Positions 17,386 through 20,857 of a stretch of DNA of 20,857 nucleotides are shown here, in pieces. This DNA comes from an uncultured Vogesella sp. (GTDB taxonomy: Bacteria; Pseudomonadota; Gammaproteobacteria; Burkholderiales; Chromobacteriaceae). Each line of letters begins with the position of its first letter. Positions within the stretch are counted from its first letter, which is position 1. The stretch is from contig CAMLGD010000033.1 in the NCBI GenBank assembly GCA_946479405.1, positions 1 to 20,857 on the forward strand, written 5' to 3'. The notes beneath the pieces were generated by a model. That model was given only the letters and a program-made list of their open reading frames with translations. It searched no databases and was not told the origin of the DNA. The position numbers were made by a program, and so were the translations under genes.

Positions 17386-17427
17386 GCGAAATCCTTTGTA
17401 GATGAGGAAGTGGGGCGTGAGGATAAC

Positions 17428-17458
17428 AAAAAAGCCGGAGTGGTTGCTCCGGCTTTTT
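17428..17458. terminator. Terminator after phaB
   Basis: AAAAGCCGGAG (17430-17440), a 6-base loop and CTCCGGCTTTT (17447-17457) form an 11-bp perfect stem. On the minus strand it ends in a run of six U and lies 21 bp past the phaB stop codon. Confidence 0.9.
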
Positions 17459-17478
17459 ACATCCAGCGCCTGGGCGCC

Positions 17479-18216
17479 TTACATCATGTGCTGACCGCCG
17501 TTAATGGCGAAATCGGCACCGGTAATGAAGCCGGCGATGTCGGACGACAGGTAGGTTACCAGGCCGGCGATTTCTTCCGGCTTGCCAAGGCGGCCCACCG
17601 GAATGTTGGCGATGATCTTGTTGCGCACATCTTCCGGCACCGCCATCACCATGTCAGTGCCGATGTAGCCCGGGCTGACGGTGTTGACAGTCACGCCCTT
17701 GCGCGCCACTTCCTGTGCCAGCGCCATGGTGAAGCCATGCATCCCGGCCTTGGCTGCCGAGTAGTTGGTTTGGCCGAACTGGCCTTTCTGGCCGTTGATG
17801 GACGAGATATTAACGATGCGGCCAAAGCCGCGCTCGGTCATGCCGTCCACCACCGGTTTGCACAGATTGAACAGTGAATCCAGATTGGTGCTGATTACGG
17901 CATCCCAGTCGGTTTTGTTCAGTTTGCGGAAGGTGGCATCGCGGGTGATGCCGGCATTATTCACCAGCACATCCACTGGGCCGATCTCGGCCTGGATCTT
18001 GGCAACAGCAGTCTGGCAGGTGTCAAAATCGGTTACATCGCACTGCACCGCGTGTACATCAAAGCCCTGGCCCTTCATGTCGGCCAGCCAGGCACCTTCT
18101 TTGCCCGGGCGGCTGTAAGTGGTGACCACGGTGTGGCCAGCCTCTGCCAGTGCCTTGCAAATGGCGGTGCCGATGCCGCCCATGCCCCCTGTTACCAATG
18201 CGATACGTTTTGTCAT
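17479..18216 (-). CDS. phaB: Acetoacetyl-CoA reductase (PhaB)
   Basis: The protein has 245 residues, the normal length of PhaB (246 in Cupriavidus). It is an NADPH-dependent short-chain dehydrogenase that makes (R)-3-hydroxybutyryl-CoA for polyhydroxybutyrate. It shows TGGMGGIGTAI (9-19, cofactor binding), NNAG (86-89), and catalytic Ser139, Tyr152 and Lys156 in ISSINGQKGQFGQTNYSAAK. The run GQFGQTNYSAAKAGMHGFT and the C-terminal INGGQHM are PhaB hallmarks that separate it from FabG. Start ATG 18214-18216 has AAGGAG upstream. It has a good promoter and a terminator, so it is a single transcription unit; phaA and phaC are not in this window. Confidence 0.94.
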   Translation of the reverse strand: MTKRIALVTGGMGGIGTAICKALAEAGHTVVTTYSRPGKEGAWLADMKGQGFDVHAVQCDVTDFDTCQTAVAKIQAEIGPVDVLVNNAGITRDATFRKLNKTDWDAVISTNLDSLFNLCKPVVDGMTERGFGRIVNISSINGQKGQFGQTNYSAAKAGMHGFTMALAQEVARKGVTVNTVSPGYIGTDMVMAVPEDVRNKIIANIPVGRLGKPEEIAGLVTYLSSDIAGFITGADFAINGGQHMM

Positions 18217-18286
18217 AGTGCTGGCTCCTTGTCTGTTTGTAGTCTGCGTCGTGCAGGCTACTGGTCACGTATTTTGTTTTGATGAC

Positions 18287-18315
18287 AGATTAGGGGCGTC
18301 ACGGACAAATGTAAA
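18287..18315 (-). promoter_or_regulatory. Sigma70 promoter of phaB
   Basis: On the minus strand TTTACA (18310-18315), a 17-bp spacer and TAATCT (18287-18292) form a good pair, giving a leader of about 65 bases before the phaB ATG. Confidence 0.7.
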
Positions 18316-18339
18316 TCGCTTGTAACCGTTAAATTTTAA

Positions 18340-19209
18340 TCATTTTGAATTAATTGCCTGGTTAACCAGTTTTTGTAGCAACTCCAGCCGGGCCGGGCGA
18401 ATACGGCCGTCCTTGCTGGCCTGTTTCAATGCGCAGTCCGGCTCCTGGCGATGGGTGCAATTGTGAAAACGGCAATGGCCGATAAATTCACGCATTTCCG
18501 GAAACAGCCCTGCCAGCTCGGTTGCACCAATATGGGACAGGCCGAATTCCTGCAGGCCAGGCGAATCGATCAGATGGCTGTCGGCATCCAGGTGGTACAG
18601 CGCGGCATGGGTGGTGGTGTGGCGGCCGGCATCTAGTGCCTCGGAAATTTCGCCGACACGAGCGGCAGCTTCCGGTAGTAGCGCGTTGGTGATGGTGGAC
18701 TTGCCCATGCCGGATTGTCCGACAAGAACACTGGTATTGCCATGCAGCAGCGGGCGCAGCGCATCCGCCCCCTGTTTGGCGCTGATGGTTACCAGCTGAT
18801 AGCCCAACGCTCGATACGGCTGCAGTTTTTCCAGCCAGGCATCAGTCTCCGGCAGGTCACTCTTGTTGACCACGATGATGGGCTCAATGTCAGCGGCTTC
18901 TGCGGCCAACAGGCAGCGGCCCAGCAGTTCTTCGCTGGGACTGGGTACTGCGGCGGTGACAAAAAAAATACGCGTCACGTTGGCCGCAATCAGCTTGGTG
19001 CGCCAGTCGTCCTGACGGTAGAGCAGGCTGTGGCGGTCATGGGTGCCTTCGATCACTGCCTGCTCGTTGTTGAGTACGGTGATGTCGACATTATCGCCAC
19101 AGGCGTAATCCACGCGCTTGCCGCGGCTGGTGCAGTCGTAGGTGCGGTCGTCGCTTTCCACGATGAAGCGACGGCCATAGGAACGGATGATCTGACCAGC
19201 CTGCTTCAT
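18340..19209 (-). CDS. rsgA: Ribosome small subunit-dependent GTPase RsgA
   Basis: The protein has 289 residues, a little shorter than E. coli RsgA (350), as in other betaproteobacteria. It is a late 30S assembly factor. An N-terminal OB-fold (about 1-70) precedes a circularly permuted GTPase domain with the order G4 NKSD (115-118), G5 SAK (143-145), G1 GQSGMGKS (164-171), G3 DSPG (215-218). The C-terminal zinc site has C246, C251, H253 and C259. The ATG at 19207-19209 overlaps the stop of the dehydratase gene (ATGA); the longer frame to 19356 runs through that gene and is rejected. Last gene of a three-gene coupled cluster. Confidence 0.96.
   Translation of the reverse strand: MKQAGQIIRSYGRRFIVESDDRTYDCTSRGKRVDYACGDNVDITVLNNEQAVIEGTHDRHSLLYRQDDWRTKLIAANVTRIFFVTAAVPSPSEELLGRCLLAAEAADIEPIIVVNKSDLPETDAWLEKLQPYRALGYQLVTISAKQGADALRPLLHGNTSVLVGQSGMGKSTITNALLPEAAARVGEISEALDAGRHTTTHAALYHLDADSHLIDSPGLQEFGLSHIGATELAGLFPEMREFIGHCRFHNCTHRQEPDCALKQASKDGRIRPARLELLQKLVNQAINSK
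18901..18910 (+). repeat. TGCGGCCAAC word, copy 11 (in rsgA)
   Basis: Exact copy; read as TTG-GCC-GCA in CLLAAEAAD. Confidence 0.9.
18979..18988 (-). repeat. TGCGGCCAAC word, copy 12 (in rsgA)
   Basis: Exact copy 68 bp from copy 11 in the opposite orientation; read as GCG-GCC-AAC in LIAANVTR. Confidence 0.9.
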
Positions 19210-19532
19210 GCGCGACCAACCAGTGCCTGGGTTTTCGCCGCGCAGATGAAGTCGTTGAGGGTGAGGCCGCCGGCATCGTGGGTAGAGAAACGCACCACGG
19301 TGCGGTTGTAATGCACCGACATGTCCGGATGATGGTCTTCTGCGTGGGCGATCCATGCCAGTGCGTTAACAAAGGCCATGGTCTTGTAGTAGTCGGCAAA
19401 GCCGAAGGTTTTTACCAGTTCGATGCCGTCCAGCTGCCAACCCGGCAGGTGACCCAGCAATTCGGCAACGGTTTCCTGACTGAGTGAATGTTGGCCGTGC
19501 TGTGGCTCGCAATGCATGTCGAGCAGGTTCAT
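19206..19532 (-). CDS. phhB: Pterin-4a-carbinolamine dehydratase
   Basis: The protein has 108 residues. The family dehydrates 4a-hydroxytetrahydropterin, normally to recycle the cofactor of phenylalanine hydroxylase. The active-site pattern is intact: EDHHPD (65-70, with H67 and H68), H85 seventeen residues later, and a conserved Asp94. No phenylalanine hydroxylase gene is in view. It lies between an M48 protease and rsgA with 4-bp ATGA overlaps at both ends (19529-19532 and 19206-19209), so its translation is tied to theirs. This raises the chance of a role not tied to aromatic catabolism; that is inference. Confidence 0.93.
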   Translation of the reverse strand: MNLLDMHCEPQHGQHSLSQETVAELLGHLPGWQLDGIELVKTFGFADYYKTMAFVNALAWIAHAEDHHPDMSVHYNRTVVRFSTHDAGGLTLNDFICAAKTQALVGRA

Positions 19533-20773
19533 GGGGCAGTTCCTTGCAGGTGGGCGATACGCAGGCTCGCCGGTGGATGAGAGTCGTAAAACGCGGAATG
19601 CAGCGGGTCCGGGGTCAGGGTGCTGGCATTGTCACGATAGAGCTTGGTCAGTGCACTGACCAGCGCAGCTGCATCGCTATGCTGTGCAGCAAAGTCATCG
19701 GCCTGGTATTCGTGACGGCGCGACAGCATGCTGGACAGCGGGTGTAGCAAGAAAGTGAACACCGGCATGCACAGCAGGAATAGCAGTAGGGCGGTGGCGG
19801 CCGTCATTTCGCTGCTGCCGAGCCCCAGGTAGAACGCCGGCTGGTACAGCAGCTGGGCAAACAGCCATAGCAGCAACAATGAGCTGGCAAAGGTCAGCAG
19901 GATGCGGCTACGGATATGGCCGTGATGGAAGTGCCCCAGCTCGTGCGCCAGTACCGCCTCGATCTCCTCCGGGCTCAACTGCTCCAGCAGCGTGTCGAAG
20001 AACACGATGCGCTTGGATTTTCCCAGTCCGGTGAAGTAGGCGTTGCCATGGCTGGAGCGGCGCGAGCCGTCCATCACGAATACACCATTGCTGGCAAAGC
20101 CGCAGCGCGTCAGCAGACTTGTAATGCGCGCCAACAGTTCGCTGTCGGCTAGTGGGGAGAAGCGGTTGAAGCGCGGTGCGATCAGCGTCGGGTAGGCCCA
20201 CACCATCAGCAGGCTGAAGCTGCACCAAGTCAGCCAGGTCCATAGCCAGAAGTAGTCGCCGCCATGCTGAATCAACCACAGCACTGCCGCCAGTATCGGC
20301 GTGCCAACCAACAGCGATAGCAACAGTCCCTTGAACAGGTCGCTGATGAATAGTCGCGCATCAACCTTGCTGAAGCCGAAGCGGCGTTCGATGACAAAAG
20401 TGCTATACAGCGACAGTGGTAGCCCCACCATACCCATAACCAGGGTGCACAGCCCGATGGTGGCTAGTTGTGCCAACATGCCATCTCCCAGCAGGTTGGC
20501 CGCAAGCCGACTGACCAGCTCGATGCCGCCACCCACGGTAAGCGTCAGCAGCAGCAAGCCATCCAGCAGGCTGCCCACCATGCCGACGCGTACACGGGCG
20601 CAGGTATAGTCGGCGGCTTTCTGGTGTTGCTGCAGCGTAATACTGGCAGCAAACGCGGTGGGTACGCTGCTGCGGTGGCGGCGAATGTGGCTGATATGGC
20701 GCGAAGCCAGCCACCAGCGCAACCAGCTACTCAGCAGCAGCGCCAATAGCAGACTCCAGGTAAATGCATTCAT
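19529..20773 (-). CDS. M48 family membrane metalloprotease (Ste24/CAAX protease-like)
   Basis: The protein has 414 residues. An N-terminal M48_N-type membrane region has helices at about 3-22, 66-85, 100-120, 150-170 and 175-195, followed by the protease domain. The zinc motif is HELGH (277-281) and the third ligand is E355 in EYQAD; RFNRFSPL and GNAYFTGLGKSKRIVFFDTL before it are typical of Ste24-like proteins. Two more helices lie at about 292-310 and 325-345. In bacteria these proteases are thought to act on membrane or misfolded proteins; true CAAX processing is not expected. The ATG at 20771-20773 is chosen; a TTG lies directly before it. First gene of the protease-phhB-rsgA cluster, starting 64 bp from the divergent gene at the right edge. 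Confidence 0.92.
   Translation of the reverse strand: MNAFTWSLLLALLLSSWLRWWLASRHISHIRRHRSSVPTAFAASITLQQHQKAADYTCARVRVGMVGSLLDGLLLLTLTVGGGIELVSRLAANLLGDGMLAQLATIGLCTLVMGMVGLPLSLYSTFVIERRFGFSKVDARLFISDLFKGLLLSLLVGTPILAAVLWLIQHGGDYFWLWTWLTWCSFSLLMVWAYPTLIAPRFNRFSPLADSELLARITSLLTRCGFASNGVFVMDGSRRSSHGNAYFTGLGKSKRIVFFDTLLEQLSPEEIEAVLAHELGHFHHGHIRSRILLTFASSLLLLWLFAQLLYQPAFYLGLGSSEMTAATALLLFLLCMPVFTFLLHPLSSMLSRRHEYQADDFAAQHSDAAALVSALTKLYRDNASTLTPDPLHSAFYDSHPPASLRIAHLQGTAP
20495..20504 (-). repeat. TGCGGCCAAC word, copy 13 (in M48 protease gene)
   Basis: Exact copy; read as GCG-GCC-AAC in RLAANLLG. Confidence 0.9.
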
Positions 20774-20837
20774 CAAGTTGTTTGCCCTGTCGCGGTCAAA
20801 TCGCGGAAAATGGGCGCATTTTGAAAGACGCCGACTT
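20774..20837. promoter_or_regulatory. Compact divergent promoter region
   Basis: Only 64 bp separate the start codons of the M48 protease gene and the gene at the right edge, so both promoters must overlap. It contains the inverted repeat AAAATG-GGCG-CATTTT (20807-20822). No certain -35/-10 pair could be chosen for either direction. Confidence 0.4.
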
Positions 20838-20857
20838 ATGCCGCAAGATCAAAACAA
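20838..20857 (+). CDS. orn: First codons of a rightward gene, probably oligoribonuclease
   Basis: Only six complete codons are visible (MPQDQN). In many Proteobacteria orn lies divergent from the rsgA cluster, and Orn proteins often begin with a few polar residues before NNLIWLDMEMTGL, which fits. The sequence alone cannot prove it. Confidence 0.45.

Overview
The window looks like a housekeeping stretch of a betaproteobacterial chromosome, most likely Neisseriales (Chromobacteriaceae-like). This is inferred from the roughly 60% GC composition and from the gene set: a Gcr-type membrane protein, CyoAB quinol oxidase, solitary PhaB, and an M48 protease/PCD/RsgA cluster divergent from a probable orn. 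No insertion sequence, phage gene, CRISPR array, tRNA or rRNA was recognised.

Layout. Positions 1-1304 (minus) carry the start of cyoB and complete cyoA, followed upstream by a long (about 680 bp) gene-free leader. Positions 1982-3964 (minus) carry a large Gcr-family membrane protein usually labelled 'site-specific recombinase'. Positions 4222-6798 (minus) carry the ClpB disaggregase with a sigma32-like promoter, and 6980-8962 (minus) carry bifunctional MnmC. Positions 9321-11357 (plus) hold a chemoreceptor with a Cache-type sensor. Positions 11706-15481 (minus) hold a complete osmoprotectant-type ABC importer in the order binding protein, permease, ATPase, permease, as in E. coli osmF-yehYXW, with every junction overlapping. 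Positions 15856-16920 (plus) hold a chromosomal KfrA-like coiled-coil DNA-binding protein, overlapping tail-to-tail with msrC (16900-17385, minus). Positions 17479-18216 (minus) hold phaB. Positions 18340-20773 (minus) hold an M48 protease, pterin carbinolamine dehydratase and RsgA joined by ATGA overlaps, divergent from the first codons of a probable orn at the right edge.

The most unusual signal is not a gene. The 10-mer TGCGGCCAAC (reverse GTTGGCCGCA) occurs 13 times by hand scan, against about 0.1 expected. It is spread over coding and non-coding DNA on both strands. One inverted pair forms the clpB terminator, and coding copies use only one reading frame per orientation (Ala-Ala-Asn or Leu-Ala-Ala). 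Density, dispersion and use as a terminator all resemble the DNA uptake sequences of Neisseria, but the word is different, so this is a candidate DUS dialect or another genome-wide recognition word.

The genes belong to several independent functions: aerobic respiration, protein quality control, tRNA wobble modification, taxis, compatible-solute uptake, methionine sulfoxide repair, polyhydroxyalkanoate precursor synthesis and ribosome maturation.
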